Source: Streptomyces sp. NBC_01341 (GTDB lineage: Bacteria > Actinomycetota > Actinomycetes > Streptomycetales > Streptomycetaceae). Taken from it: a DNA stretch of 64,000 nt. The notes beneath the pieces are model-generated. The model searched no databases, was not told where the DNA came from, and saw nothing but the letters and a program-made list of their open reading frames with translations. A program made the position numbers and the translations under genes. Where the stretch lies: positions 930,001 to 994,000 of the forward strand of contig NZ_CP108364.1 of the NCBI RefSeq assembly GCF_035946055.1, given 5' to 3'. Positions 42,196-53,844 of the stretch are shown in pieces (the stretch's first letter is position 1; each line of letters starts with the position of its first letter).

Positions 42196-43059
42196 ATGAC
42201 CACTCTCCCCCCGCGCGCCGGACGCCGCTGCCACAACGCCCTCAACCCGATGCACTCGTGCGTCTACTTCTCCCCCGACCTCGGCAAGGAGTTCGGTGAG
42301 CTCGGCGTCGAGGACCCGCGAGCCGTCTACTTCGCCGCGCGCGGCGCGGCCCTGGGCGCGGTCGGAGCGGGCACCGTGACCTCCACCTTCTACAACTTCA
42401 GCCACGAACTCGTGGCCCGGCATCTGCCCGCCGTCTGGTCGGAGATCACCCCCGGGGCCGCGCTCGACGCACGGCTGAGGGCCGCCGACTCGACGCTCCG
42501 CCGGGTGCTCGGCGAGGAGGTCGTCGCCTCCGCGGAGATGGCGGAGGCAGCCCGGCTGGCACTGCGCGCCGCTGAGGCCTGCACCCGCCACGCCCGCCCG
42601 CTGTACGCCGCGCAGGCCGATCTCGCGGTCCCGGACGAGCCGCACCTGGCGTACTGGCACGCGGCGACGCTGCTGCGCGAGCACCGCGGTGACGGGCATC
42701 TGGCCGCCCTCCTCTCCGCCGGCCTCGACCCGCTGGAGGCCCTGGTCAGCCACACCGCCACCGGCAAGGGCATGGCACCCCGCTGGATCCTCGCCACGCG
42801 CGGATGGCGGCGCACGGACTGGGACGGGGCGGTCGAGCGGCTGCGCAGCCGCGGTGTCCTGGACGCCGAAGGCGACCTGACCGACGCGGGTACCGCGCTC
42901 AGGGCCGAACTGGAGGAGGCGACGGACCGGATGGACGCGGCGCCGTACGAGCACCTGGGCGCCGACGGCGTGGCGCGACTCACCGAACTGGGGCGCGGGT
43001 TCCTGTTCACCGCGGCCTCCGCCGGCGCGTTCCCGGACGACCTCGTCGGCCGGGGCTGA
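42196..43059 (+). CDS. SCO6745 family protein
   Basis: A 287-residue all-helical protein of the actinobacterial SCO6745 family. The N-terminus has GRRCHNALNPMHSCVYFSPDLGKEF; the middle is Ala/Glu-rich helices (LAYWHAATLLREHRGDGHLAALLSAGLDPLEALVSH). The last part (RGWRRTDWDGAVERLRSRGVLDAEGDLTDAGTALRAELEEATDRMDAAPYEHLG) reads as a winged helix-turn-helix, so it may bind DNA; the function is not established. TAACGT ends 6 bases upstream of the ATG and no Shine-Dalgarno sequence is visible, so it is probably leaderless. Confidence 0.82.
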   Translation: MTTLPPRAGRRCHNALNPMHSCVYFSPDLGKEFGELGVEDPRAVYFAARGAALGAVGAGTVTSTFYNFSHELVARHLPAVWSEITPGAALDARLRAADSTLRRVLGEEVVASAEMAEAARLALRAAEACTRHARPLYAAQADLAVPDEPHLAYWHAATLLREHRGDGHLAALLSAGLDPLEALVSHTATGKGMAPRWILATRGWRRTDWDGAVERLRSRGVLDAEGDLTDAGTALRAELEEATDRMDAAPYEHLGADGVARLTELGRGFLFTAASAGAFPDDLVGRG

Positions 43060-43276
43060 CCTCACCGGCGTACGGAACAGGCCCCCGCCACGGCGCGTCA
43101 CGCGGAAGCGGGGCCGCCGCGCCCGACCGGCCCGTCCGCCGTGACGGGCGGGCCGTGATCGACGAGGTCACGCGACACGGCACCCGACGACCCGGCACAA
43201 TGCAGGCGAAGGTGCCCACGGGAGTGTGGAGCACCCCAGTGGCACAGCCAGTACGAGAAGGCGAGTCGGTAGAACC

Positions 43277-45730
<2,454 letters not shown>

Positions 45731-45745
45731 GGCCCCGCGAGCAGG

Positions 45746-45773
45746 CTGCCCGCCCCGGCTCCGGGGCGGGCAG
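45746..45773. terminator. Bidirectional terminator between tex and the ABC-F gene
   Basis: A perfect 13-bp stem, CTGCCCGCCCCGG (45746-45758) / CCGGGGCGGGCAG (45761-45773), with two bases between, in the 54-bp gap of two convergent genes. Confidence 0.85.
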
Positions 45774-45784
45774 GCCGTCGTCCG

Positions 45785-47425
45785 TCAGACGGCCTCGGTG
45801 ACCTTGCCGTCGGCCACCTCGACACGGCGGGTCGTACGGACGGCCTCCAGCATCCGCCGGTCGTGCGTGACCAGCAACAGCGTGCCCGTGTACGACTCCA
45901 GGGCCGACTCCAGCTGTTCGATCGCCGGCAGGTCCAGGTGGTTCGTCGGCTCGTCCAGGACCAGCAGGTTGACCCCCCTGCCTTGCAGGAGCGCCAGGCC
46001 GGCGCGGGTGCGTTCGCCGGGCGAGAGCGTGGTCGCGGGGCGCAGCACATGGGCGGCGCGCAGACCGAACTTCGCCAGCAGGGTGCGCACCTCGGCCGGC
46101 TCGGTGTCGGGGACTGCCGCGCAGAAGGCGTCCAGCAGGCTCTCCGTGCCGTGGAAGAGCTTGCGCGCCTGGTCGACCTCGCCCACCACGACACCCGAGC
46201 CGAGCGTGGCGTGGCCCGCGTCGAGCGGGAGGCGCCCCAGGAGGGCCGCCAGCAGCGTGGACTTCCCGGCGCCGTTGGCACCCGTGATGGCGACCCGGTC
46301 CGCCCAGTCGATCTGCAGGGTGGCCGGACCGAAGGAGAAGCCACCGCGTACCACCTCGGCGTCGCGGAGGGTGGCGACCACGGAGCCGGAGCGCGGAGCC
46401 GAGGCGATCTCCATCCGCAGATCCCACTCCTTGCGCGGCTCCTCGACGACGTCGAGACGCTCGATCATGCGCTGGGTCTGCTTGGCCTTCGCGGCCTGCT
46501 TCTCGCTGGCCTCGCTGCGGAACTTGCGGCCGATCTTGTCGTTGTCGGTCGCCTTGCGGCGGGCGTTCTTGACGCCCTTGTCCATCCACCCCCGCTGCAT
46601 CTGGGCACGGCCTTCGAGCGCGGAGCGCTTGTCCGCGTACTCCTCGAACTCCTCGCGGGCATGGGTGCGGGCGCGCTCGCGCTCCTCCAGATAGGACGCG
46701 TAGCCGCCGCCGTAGAGGTTGATCTGCTGCTGGGCGAGATCGAGTTCCAGGACCTTGGTGACCGTCCGCATCAGGAATTCGCGGTCGTGGCTGACGACGA
46801 CCGTGCCCGCACGGAGTCCGGAGACGAAGCGCTCCAGGCGTTCCAGACCGTCGAGGTCCAGGTCGTTGGTGGGTTCGTCGAGCAGGAAGACGTCGTAGCG
46901 CGAGAGGAGCAGCGAGGCGAGGCCCGCGCGGGCCGCCTGCCCGCCCGAGAGCGCCGTCATCGGGAGGTCGAGGCCGACGGTCAGGCCGAGTTCGGCGGCT
47001 ACCTCCTCGGCGCGCTCGTCCAGGTCCGCGCCGCCGAGTGCGAGCCAGCGCTCCAGCGTCTCGGAGTACGCGTCGTCGGCGCCCGGTGCCCCGTCGACGA
47101 GGGCCTGCGTCGCCGCGTCCATGGCGGTCTGGGCGTCAGCGACCCCGGTCCGGCGGGCCAGGAACTCCCGTACGGACTCTCCCGCACGGCGTTCGGGCTC
47201 CTGCGGGAGGTGGCCGACGGTGGCGGAGGGCGGCGAGAGCCGCAGCTCCCCCTCCTCCGGCCGGTCGAGTCCGGCGAGCAGACGGAGCAGTGAGGATTTG
47301 CCCGCGCCGTTGGCTCCGACGAGACCGATCACGTCGCCGGGCGCGACCACGAGGTCGAGTCCGGCGAAGAGCGTGCGGTCGCCGTGCCCGGCGGCGAGTT
47401 CCTTGGCGACGAGAGTGGCAGTCAT
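45785..47425 (-). CDS. ABC-F family ATPase
   Basis: A 546-residue soluble tandem ATPase. The first cassette has GLVGANGAGKSSLLRLL and LSGGQAARAGLASLLLSRYDVFLLDEPTNDLDL; the second has AITGANGAGKSTLLAALLGR and LSPGERTRAGLALLQGRGVNLLVLDEPTNHLDL. The interdomain linker is long and basic (RKATDNDKIGRKFRSEASEKQAAKAKQTQ), typical of ABC-F proteins that bind the ribosomal E site. Members act in translation or antibiotic resistance; no resistance context is seen here. TAGGAT lies 12 bases upstream of the ATG, so the leader is only a few bases long. Confidence 0.9.
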   Translation of the reverse strand: MTATLVAKELAAGHGDRTLFAGLDLVVAPGDVIGLVGANGAGKSSLLRLLAGLDRPEEGELRLSPPSATVGHLPQEPERRAGESVREFLARRTGVADAQTAMDAATQALVDGAPGADDAYSETLERWLALGGADLDERAEEVAAELGLTVGLDLPMTALSGGQAARAGLASLLLSRYDVFLLDEPTNDLDLDGLERLERFVSGLRAGTVVVSHDREFLMRTVTKVLELDLAQQQINLYGGGYASYLEERERARTHAREEFEEYADKRSALEGRAQMQRGWMDKGVKNARRKATDNDKIGRKFRSEASEKQAAKAKQTQRMIERLDVVEEPRKEWDLRMEIASAPRSGSVVATLRDAEVVRGGFSFGPATLQIDWADRVAITGANGAGKSTLLAALLGRLPLDAGHATLGSGVVVGEVDQARKLFHGTESLLDAFCAAVPDTEPAEVRTLLAKFGLRAAHVLRPATTLSPGERTRAGLALLQGRGVNLLVLDEPTNHLDLPAIEQLESALESYTGTLLLVTHDRRMLEAVRTTRRVEVADGKVTEAV

Positions 47426-47531
47426 CAGGCTGACGATCCTAACCAACCCGGGAGGCCGTTCTCCCGGCTGGACCGCGGGTGCGACCATGGCCTGCCCGGG
47501 CCCCGGCGGGCGCGGGTGGGGCGGAGACGGG

Positions 47532-48461
47532 GTGGGCACGGTGGCGGACGTGATCGTGGTGGGCGGCGGGGGCAGCGGTCTGACCACGGCCCTGCTGCTG
47601 GCGGAGCGGGGGCTGCGGGTGCGGGTCTGGTCGCGGGACGCGTCCTCGGCCACCACCTCGGCGGTGGCGGGTGCCTTGTGGTGGCCGTACCGGATCGAAC
47701 CCGAGGAGCTGGTCGGCAGGTGGTCGCTGGAGACCCTGCGGGTGTACGAGGAACTGTCGGCGTCCCCCGGGGAGACCGGCGTGCGGATGGTCGCCGGGGT
47801 GCACGGCGGCGAGCGGCTGTCGGCGCTGGGGGCGTGGGCGCGCGGTCTGGTCGGGGTCGCCGAGGTGCCTCAGGGACTGAGGGTGACCCTCCCGCTGATC
47901 GACATGCCCGTCCATCTGCGCCGGCTGGAGGAACGGCTGGCCTCGGCCGGGGGTGTGGTCGAACGGCGCACGGTGGGCGGCTTCACCGAAGCCGCTTCCG
48001 AGGCGCCCGTGGTGGTGAACTGTGCCGGGCTCGGTGCCCGGGAGCTCGTCCCGGATCCGGGGGTGCACCCGGTCCGCGGCCAGCTCGTGGTGGAGAACCC
48101 CGGCATCGACGAGTGGTTCACCCGGGCGGATCCGGCGTCGAGTGCGACGACGTACTTCTTCCCGCAGCCGGGCCGCCTGGTACTGGGCGGAACCGCGGAG
48201 ACCGGCGAGGAGGGGACGGATCCCGACCCGGTCACGGCCGGGGAGATCGTGGCGCGCTGCGCGCGGGTGCGGCCCGAGATAGCCGGGGCACGTGTGATCG
48301 GGCACCGCGTGGGGTTGCGGCCGGCCAGGGACGCCGGGGTGCGGATCGAGGCGGAGGAACTGGCGGGCGGCGGGCTGCTGGTGCACAACTACGGTCACGG
48401 TGGCGCGGGCGTGACCGTGGCCCGGGGGTGCGCCCGGGCCACGGCCCGGCTGGTGCCCTGA
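47532..48461 (+). CDS. FAD-dependent oxidoreductase, D-amino-acid-oxidase-like
   Basis: A 309-residue flavoprotein. VADVIVVGGGGSGLTTALLLAERGLRVRVWSRD is the FAD-binding fold (about 4-35), SAVAGALWWPYRI follows as in D-amino-acid oxidases, and the C-terminal part has PVRGQLVVENPG, YFFPQPGRLVLGGTAETGE, GLRPARDAGVRIE and VHNYGHGGAGVTVARGCA. The order and length match DAO-type enzymes (EC 1.4.3.3 family), so oxidative deamination of a D-amino acid is the most likely reaction. GTG 47532 is chosen with GGAG upstream; ATG 47487 and GTG 47541 are alternatives. Confidence 0.87.
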   Translation: MGTVADVIVVGGGGSGLTTALLLAERGLRVRVWSRDASSATTSAVAGALWWPYRIEPEELVGRWSLETLRVYEELSASPGETGVRMVAGVHGGERLSALGAWARGLVGVAEVPQGLRVTLPLIDMPVHLRRLEERLASAGGVVERRTVGGFTEAASEAPVVVNCAGLGARELVPDPGVHPVRGQLVVENPGIDEWFTRADPASSATTYFFPQPGRLVLGGTAETGEEGTDPDPVTAGEIVARCARVRPEIAGARVIGHRVGLRPARDAGVRIEAEELAGGGLLVHNYGHGGAGVTVARGCARATARLVP

Positions 48462-48522
48462 GCCTCGGCCCGCCCGCCTCGGAGCAAGTGGCGTCACGGG
48501 AGCCCCGCGCCGCCCCGCCCGG

Positions 48523-50259
48523 TCACGCCGGCGGTTCGGGCCTCCGGCGTTCGTCGCTGGTGACCTCGGACCCGGGGCCGATGCGGATCTCGAAGTCGCC
48601 GTCGTACTTGGCGTGGCCCTCGATGACCGCCGACTCGACCGCCTCCACACCGAACTCCCTGCGGACGATCATCGGGTCCTGGCGCAGGTCCCTCATGAGC
48701 GCGACGCACATCCCGATCATCACGATGGTGAAGGGCGCCGCCACCAGGATGGTCAGGTTCTGCAGCCCTGCCAGGGCGTCCCCCTGCCCGTCGCCGATGA
48801 GCAGCATGACCGCCGCGACGGCGCCGGTCACGACGCCCCAGAAGATGACCACCCACTTGGCGGGCTCCAGGACGCCCTTCTGGGAGAGCGTGCCCATCAC
48901 GATGGACGCGGCGTCGGCACCGGAGACGAAGAAGATGCCGACCAGGACCATCACCAGGATGCTCATGACGGTGGCGATCGGGTATTCGTGCAGGACGCCG
49001 AAGAGCTGGGCCTCCGGGGTGTCGCCGATGCCCTTGAGCTGTCCGTCCCGCTGCAGTTGGATCGCCGAGCCGCCGAACACGGCGAACCAGATCAGGCTGA
49101 CGGTGCTGGGGACCAGGATCACGCCGCCGACGAACTGCCGGATCGTGCGGCCGCGGCTGATCCTGGCGATGAACATCCCGACGAAGGGCGTCCAGGAGAT
49201 CCACCAGGCCCAGTAGAAGACCGTCCAGCTGGCGAGCCAGTCGGCGACCTCCCCCTCTCCGGTCGCCTCGGTCCGGCCGACGAGCTGGGCGAGGTCGCCG
49301 AAGTACGCCGCGATCGAGGTGGGCAGCAGGTCCAGGATGATGATGGTGGGACCGACGACGAAGACGAAGACCACCAGGATCAGCGCGAGCACCATGTTGA
49401 TGTTGGAGAGCCACTGGATGCCCTTCTCCACACCGGAGACGGCCGATGCGACGAAGGCTGCCGTGAGGACCGCGATGATCACGACGAGCAGCCCGGTCCC
49501 GGTCTTCTCCAACCAGTCGAGTTCCTGGAAACCGCTGCCGATCTGCAGCGCCCCGAGGCCCAGCGAGGCGGCGGAGCCGAAGAGGGTCGCGAAGATCGCG
49601 AGGATGTCGATGATCCGGCCGACGACCCCGTGGGAGTGCCGCTCACCGATGAGCGGGATGAACACGGCGCTGATGGTCTGGCGGCGGTGGCGGCGGTAGG
49701 CGCTGTACGCGATGGCCAGGCCGACGACCGCGTAGATCGCCCAGGGGTGGAGCGTCCAGTGGAAGAGGGTGGTCGCCATCGCCGTCTGCTCCGCCTCGGC
49801 GGCGTCGGCGGGGTGCGTGCCGGGGGGTGGATTGACGAAGTGGGCCAGCGGCTCGCTCACCCCGTAGAACATCAGGCCGATACCCATGCCGGCGCTGAAC
49901 ATCATCGCCACCCAGGAGACCGTGCGGAACTCGGGTTCCTCCCCGTCCTGACCGAGCGAGATCCGCCCGTAGCGACTGATCGCGAGCCAGAGGGCGAAGA
50001 TCACGAATCCGGAGGCGGCCAGGATGAAGGCCCAGCCGCCGTTGTGGATCAGCCCCGTGAGCAGACTGTCCGACACGTCCGTCAGCGAGTCGGTGGCCGT
50101 GGAGCCCCAGATCACGAATGCGACGGTGAGGACCGCGGAGACGCCGAACACCCATCGGTCGGTCGATGCGCGGCGTCCGTGGTGCGGATCGGTGGGCAGT
50201 TCGGCCGTGACCGGCAGATACTCCCCTCGCCCACCCCTTCTCTGCTCGTCGTGTGACAC
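48523..50259 (-). CDS. BCCT family betaine/choline/carnitine transporter
   Basis: About 578 residues with twelve hydrophobic helices. The signature regions are AMMFSAGMGIGLMFYGVSEPL (TM3), FHWTLHPWAIYAVVGLAIAYSAYRR and SWTVFYWAWWISWTPFVGMFIARISRGRTIRQF (TM8, the conserved aromatic substrate box). The C-terminal tail is cytoplasmic and charged. It imports compatible solutes by sodium or proton symport. The frame opens with GTG 50268, but GTG 50259 has better spacing from AAAGGTG. It is not linked to betaine-metabolism genes here. Confidence 0.9.
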   Translation of the reverse strand: MSHDEQRRGGRGEYLPVTAELPTDPHHGRRASTDRWVFGVSAVLTVAFVIWGSTATDSLTDVSDSLLTGLIHNGGWAFILAASGFVIFALWLAISRYGRISLGQDGEEPEFRTVSWVAMMFSAGMGIGLMFYGVSEPLAHFVNPPPGTHPADAAEAEQTAMATTLFHWTLHPWAIYAVVGLAIAYSAYRRHRRQTISAVFIPLIGERHSHGVVGRIIDILAIFATLFGSAASLGLGALQIGSGFQELDWLEKTGTGLLVVIIAVLTAAFVASAVSGVEKGIQWLSNINMVLALILVVFVFVVGPTIIILDLLPTSIAAYFGDLAQLVGRTEATGEGEVADWLASWTVFYWAWWISWTPFVGMFIARISRGRTIRQFVGGVILVPSTVSLIWFAVFGGSAIQLQRDGQLKGIGDTPEAQLFGVLHEYPIATVMSILVMVLVGIFFVSGADAASIVMGTLSQKGVLEPAKWVVIFWGVVTGAVAAVMLLIGDGQGDALAGLQNLTILVAAPFTIVMIGMCVALMRDLRQDPMIVRREFGVEAVESAVIEGHAKYDGDFEIRIGPGSEVTSDERRRPEPPA

Positions 50260-50544
50260 AAATGGCACCTTTCAGGCAATGCGAATATTTCGCTCTCCGT
50301 AGGCAGTACCACACTCGGTGCGCATCCACGGGGACCGCCGAGCGGTTCACGCGCGGCCGTTCACCTGTGACCGTGTGAGTGCTCCCGTAGGACCGCGCGA
50401 GACCGTGTGAGCCGGGTGAGCCCGAACGGTCCGACGGTCTCCGGCGCGGGCTCGTCCGGCGGGGCGGATAGGCTGGAGCGTCCGTGCCGAACCCGCCGGT
50501 TCCAGCCGTTCCCCGCCGGGGCACGCGTGTACGAGGAGCAACCC

Positions 50545-51597
50545 TTGCCCGACCCGATCCCTGAACCGCAGCGTGACGCACGACCCACCCTGGAAGCGGT
50601 GGCGGCCCGCGCCGGGGTGTCCCGGGCGACGGCGTCCCGGGTCGTCAACGGGGGTGCGGGCGTGCGCCAGCCCCTGGTGGACCAGGTGCGCAAGGCGGTC
50701 GACGAACTCGGCTACATCCCGAACCACGCGGCGCGGACGCTCGTCACCCGGCGCAACGGCGCCGTCGCGGTGATCATCGACGAACCCGAGTTCCGCGTCT
50801 TCTCCGACCCGTTCTTCTCCCGCCAGATACGGGGCATCAGCCGGGAGCTCAACGCGCACGACGCGCAGCTGGTCCTGCTGCTGGTCGAGGGCAGCGGCGA
50901 CTTCGACCGCGTCACCCGCTATCTGGCCGGCGGGCACGTGGACGGCGTGCTCGCCTTCTCCCTGCACACCGACGACGAACTGCCCTCGATCATCAGGCGG
51001 TTCCGGGTCCCCACGGTGTACGGGGGCCGTCCCGAGCACCCCGCGGAGGGCGCCGAGGACACACCCCAGGTGCCGTACGTCGACTGCGACAACCGCGGCG
51101 GCGCACGCGAGGCCGTGCGCCATCTGGTCTCGCTCGGCAGACGGCGCATCGCGCACATCGCCGGGCCACGTGACCAGACCTCGGCCCTCGACCGGATCGA
51201 CGGTTACCACGATGTCCTTCCGGACGCGGGGACGGAGCTGATCACGGACGGCGACTTCACCGTCGAAGGCGGGGCCCGGGCGATGGCGGGCCTGCTGGAC
51301 GCCCACCCCGATCTGGACGCGGTCTTCGTGTCCAACGACCTGATGGCCTCGGGCGCCTTGCGCGTGCTGCGCGAACGGGGCGTACGCGTGCCGGAGGACG
51401 TGGCGGTGGTCGGCTTCGACGACATGACGTCGGTCGCCGTCGCCACCGAACCGCCGCTGACCACGATCCGTCAGGACGTCGAGGGCATGGGCCGGCTGAT
51501 GGTGCGTCTTCTGATGGAGCGGCTGAACAGTGACACCGGGACATGGCCCGAGTCCGTGGTCACCCCTACGGAGCTGATCCGCCGGGCGTCGGCCTGA
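50545..51597 (+). CDS. LacI family transcriptional regulator
   Basis: A 350-residue LacI-type repressor. The headpiece is RPTLEAVAARAGVSRATASRVVNGGAGVRQPLVDQVRKAVDELGYIPNHAARTLVTRR (about 13-70), followed by a periplasmic-binding-protein-like core with DGVLAFSLH, DNRGGAREAVRHLVSLGRRRIAHIAGP and AVFVSNDLMASGALRVLRERGVRVPEDVAVVGFDDM. It presumably senses a sugar, but no sugar transport or catabolic genes are adjacent. TTG 50545 with GAGGAG 7 bases upstream is taken as the start; GTG 50527 is possible. TAGGCT at 50469-50474 may be its -10 box. The 3' end overlaps the opposing gene by 32 bp. Confidence 0.88.
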   Translation: MPDPIPEPQRDARPTLEAVAARAGVSRATASRVVNGGAGVRQPLVDQVRKAVDELGYIPNHAARTLVTRRNGAVAVIIDEPEFRVFSDPFFSRQIRGISRELNAHDAQLVLLLVEGSGDFDRVTRYLAGGHVDGVLAFSLHTDDELPSIIRRFRVPTVYGGRPEHPAEGAEDTPQVPYVDCDNRGGAREAVRHLVSLGRRRIAHIAGPRDQTSALDRIDGYHDVLPDAGTELITDGDFTVEGGARAMAGLLDAHPDLDAVFVSNDLMASGALRVLRERGVRVPEDVAVVGFDDMTSVAVATEPPLTTIRQDVEGMGRLMVRLLMERLNSDTGTWPESVVTPTELIRRASA

Positions 51598-52471
51598 CGT
51601 CTCCCTGCCCCTGCCGCGCTCGCCCGGCCCGCCACGCGGCGCGGGCGGAGCGGGCCCGCGGCAGATAGCGCAGCCGCTCCGGGAGCAGCGGAACGATCGC
51701 CCGGACCACCGCCCCGAACCGCCGCAGCCGCCGCTCCTGCCGGGGAGTCCAGTCGAGCCCGATGGCCTCGCGGGCGTCGGGCGGCATCAGTCCGACGGTG
51801 ATGAAGCGGCGGAACACGGCCAGGGGCGGCAGCAGGAGCGGCCACGCGGCTCGCAGTGCGAGCCGCAGGACGAGCGGCCCCCGGTCGGGGGGCGGTACGC
51901 GGGCATCCGCGGCCACCAGCTCCCGCACGACGGTGGTGGCCTCCACCTCGTCGGCCAGCATGGTCCGGTAATAGGGCCAGAACGCCTCGATCGTCGCGGG
52001 CATGTCCTCGTCCCTGAGCCCGAGGATGCGGCCGACCTGGAGCCACTCGCGGTACAGGGCGCGCTCCTGCGCCTGTGTGAGCGGGCGGACCAGGTAGCGC
52101 GAGGCGTGCTGGTAGACGGGAAACCCCGTGGCGTGGACCCACGCGTAGTTCGCGGGCGTCAGCGCATGGTACCGGCGGCCCCTGGTGTCGGTGCCCTGGA
52201 TGGTGCGGTGCAGCTTTCTGAGCCTGCGCCCCTCCTCCGCGGCCGCCTCTCCCCCGTACACCCAGAGCTGGAGCGAGCGCAGGGACCGCTCGCCGCGCCC
52301 CCACGGGTCGGTGCGGAACACGGAGTGGTCGTCGACTCCGGCGCCGACGGCCGGGTGGGCGACCTGGAGGGTGAGGGCCGCGGGCAGCATGAGCAGGCCC
52401 CGGATGTCGCCGGCGAGGCTCCACAGGACTCCGCCCGGCGGGGGCGGGGCGGGGTCTCCCGCGCTGTCCAT
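51566..52471 (-). CDS. MpaB/DUF2236 family oxygenase, copy 1
   Basis: A 301-residue protein of the oxygenase MpaB family (DUF2236), related to latex-clearing protein, with a b-type haem bound by a conserved histidine. Family marks are LTLQVAHPAVGAGVDDHSVFRTDPWGRGERSLRSL, WVHATGFPVYQHASRYLVRPLTQAQERALYREWLQVGRILGL and DMPATIEAFWPYYRTML. A hydrophobic stretch AAWPLLLPPLAVFRRFITVG near 210 suggests membrane association. The substrate is unknown. ATG 52471 has GGGAG 6 bases upstream. Its stop lies inside the 3' end of the convergent lacI gene. Confidence 0.82.
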   Translation of the reverse strand: MDSAGDPAPPPPGGVLWSLAGDIRGLLMLPAALTLQVAHPAVGAGVDDHSVFRTDPWGRGERSLRSLQLWVYGGEAAAEEGRRLRKLHRTIQGTDTRGRRYHALTPANYAWVHATGFPVYQHASRYLVRPLTQAQERALYREWLQVGRILGLRDEDMPATIEAFWPYYRTMLADEVEATTVVRELVAADARVPPPDRGPLVLRLALRAAWPLLLPPLAVFRRFITVGLMPPDAREAIGLDWTPRQERRLRRFGAVVRAIVPLLPERLRYLPRARSARAAWRAGRARQGQGDVRPTPGGSAP

Positions 52472-52636
52472 GCGGGTGCTCCCAGGTGTCGGCGGGACGC
52501 GGACCGGTAGGCGGCCCCTTGCCTTCCAGTATGCGATCCCGGGAAGCACGGGCGAGCCGGAGGGGCCGGAGCGGGACGCTCGGCACCTGGTCCGCGCCCA
52601 CCCCGGCACCCCTCGTGCGCAGGGGTGCCTGCGGTG

Positions 52637-52668
52637 TTGACGCACCCGATGAAACAAGTCAATAGTAT
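52637..52668 (+). promoter_or_regulatory. Possible promoter for the second MpaB gene
   Basis: TTGACG at 52637-52642 is followed after 18 bases by AATAGT (52661-52666) in an AT-rich patch that is unusual for this window. TTGAC/GTCAA occurs three times within 45 bp (52637, 52659, 52676), so the patch may also hold regulator half-sites. The divergent space 52472-52860 has no gene. Confidence 0.4.
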
Positions 52669-52860
52669 TTGTAACTTTGACGCCCGGGGCGCTCGGGACA
52701 CCCGGAGAGCCCCGGATACGAAGACCCGTCACATCGCTTGTCCGAACGCCGATTCGTTCTCCCTTCGACGTACCGCCCGAAGCCCGCGACGGCCGCACCG
52801 GAGGCCTCCCCCGCGGGTCCGCACCTGAACGGCTCCCGTCCACCGAGGAGGTTGCACACC

Positions 52861-53739
52861 ATGGGCCGCTACAGCCGACTGCGCGAGATCCGCCGGATGG
52901 ATCCAGCCCGCGACTGCGCCGAGATACTCCGGCTGATGTCGCAGTACGAATTCCCCTGGGACTACCGGCAGGGCATCAGCGTCGCCTTCCTGCGCGACTA
53001 CGGCGTCCCGAGGATCTCCGTACTCCTCGACCGGACCCAGGAGTTCGAACGCAACGGACAGAAGCGCTACGACGACACCGTCCTGTTCGGCTACGAGATG
53101 GCGGCCGAAGGCTTCGACTCGGAGCGGGCGCGGGCGGCGGCCCGTCACCTCAACCGCATCCACGGCAAGTACCGCATCCCGAACGAGGACTACCTCTACG
53201 TGCTGGCCACCACGGTGGTCGGCCCCAAACGCTGGATCGACCGCTTCGGGTGGCGTCCCCTGTGCGAGCAGGAGACCGCGGCACTGGCGGAGGTGGGGCG
53301 ACGCATGGCCGCGATGATGGGCATCGAGGGCGCTCCGGCCACCTACGCGGGCTTCGAGGCACTGCTCGATTCCTACGAGGCCCGGATGTTCGCCTACGAT
53401 CCGGCGAACCGTCGCGTCGCCAACGCCACCTTCCGGGTCATGGCGGCCTGGTACCCGGCGCCGCTGCGCCCCCTGGTCGCGAGATTCTCGCTCGCCCTGC
53501 TGGACGAACCGCTGCTGCGGGCGCTCGGCTTCCCCGCACAGCCCTGGTGGGCACGGGCGGCGGCGGCACGGCTCGTACGCGCACGCTCGCACGGGGTACG
53601 CCTGCTCCCCGCCCGGCCACGCTGGATACCTTCCAGGCCTAGGCCCCGCAGCTACCCCTTCGGCTACCGGCTCGACGACCTCGGTCCGCACTGGGCGCAG
53701 AGCCGTCCACTGGAACCCCTGCCCGTGGAGACGCCGTGA
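52861..53739 (+). CDS. MpaB/DUF2236 family oxygenase, copy 2
   Basis: A 292-residue second MpaB-like protein, of a different subgroup from copy 1. It begins RYSRLREIRRMDPARDCAEILRLMSQYEFPWDYRQGISVAFLRDYGVPRIS and carries RAAARHLNRIHGKYRIPNEDYLYVLATTVVGPKRWIDRFGWR, where family members coordinate haem through His. It ends in a Pro/Arg-rich segment. GAGGAGG lies 7 bases upstream of the ATG. It diverges from copy 1 (390 bp apart) and is followed by a convergent TetR gene, a common partner for such oxygenases. The substrate is unknown. Confidence 0.82.
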   Translation: MGRYSRLREIRRMDPARDCAEILRLMSQYEFPWDYRQGISVAFLRDYGVPRISVLLDRTQEFERNGQKRYDDTVLFGYEMAAEGFDSERARAAARHLNRIHGKYRIPNEDYLYVLATTVVGPKRWIDRFGWRPLCEQETAALAEVGRRMAAMMGIEGAPATYAGFEALLDSYEARMFAYDPANRRVANATFRVMAAWYPAPLRPLVARFSLALLDEPLLRALGFPAQPWWARAAAARLVRARSHGVRLLPARPRWIPSRPRPRSYPFGYRLDDLGPHWAQSRPLEPLPVETP

Positions 53740-53844
53740 CCCGCCCGAGCCGGAGAGCACCCGCGACGGCGCCGAGCGCGGTTCCTGTCCGGCGGAAGTG
53801 GCGCGGAAGGACCCGCGACACCACACACCCGCATCCCGGCCGGC

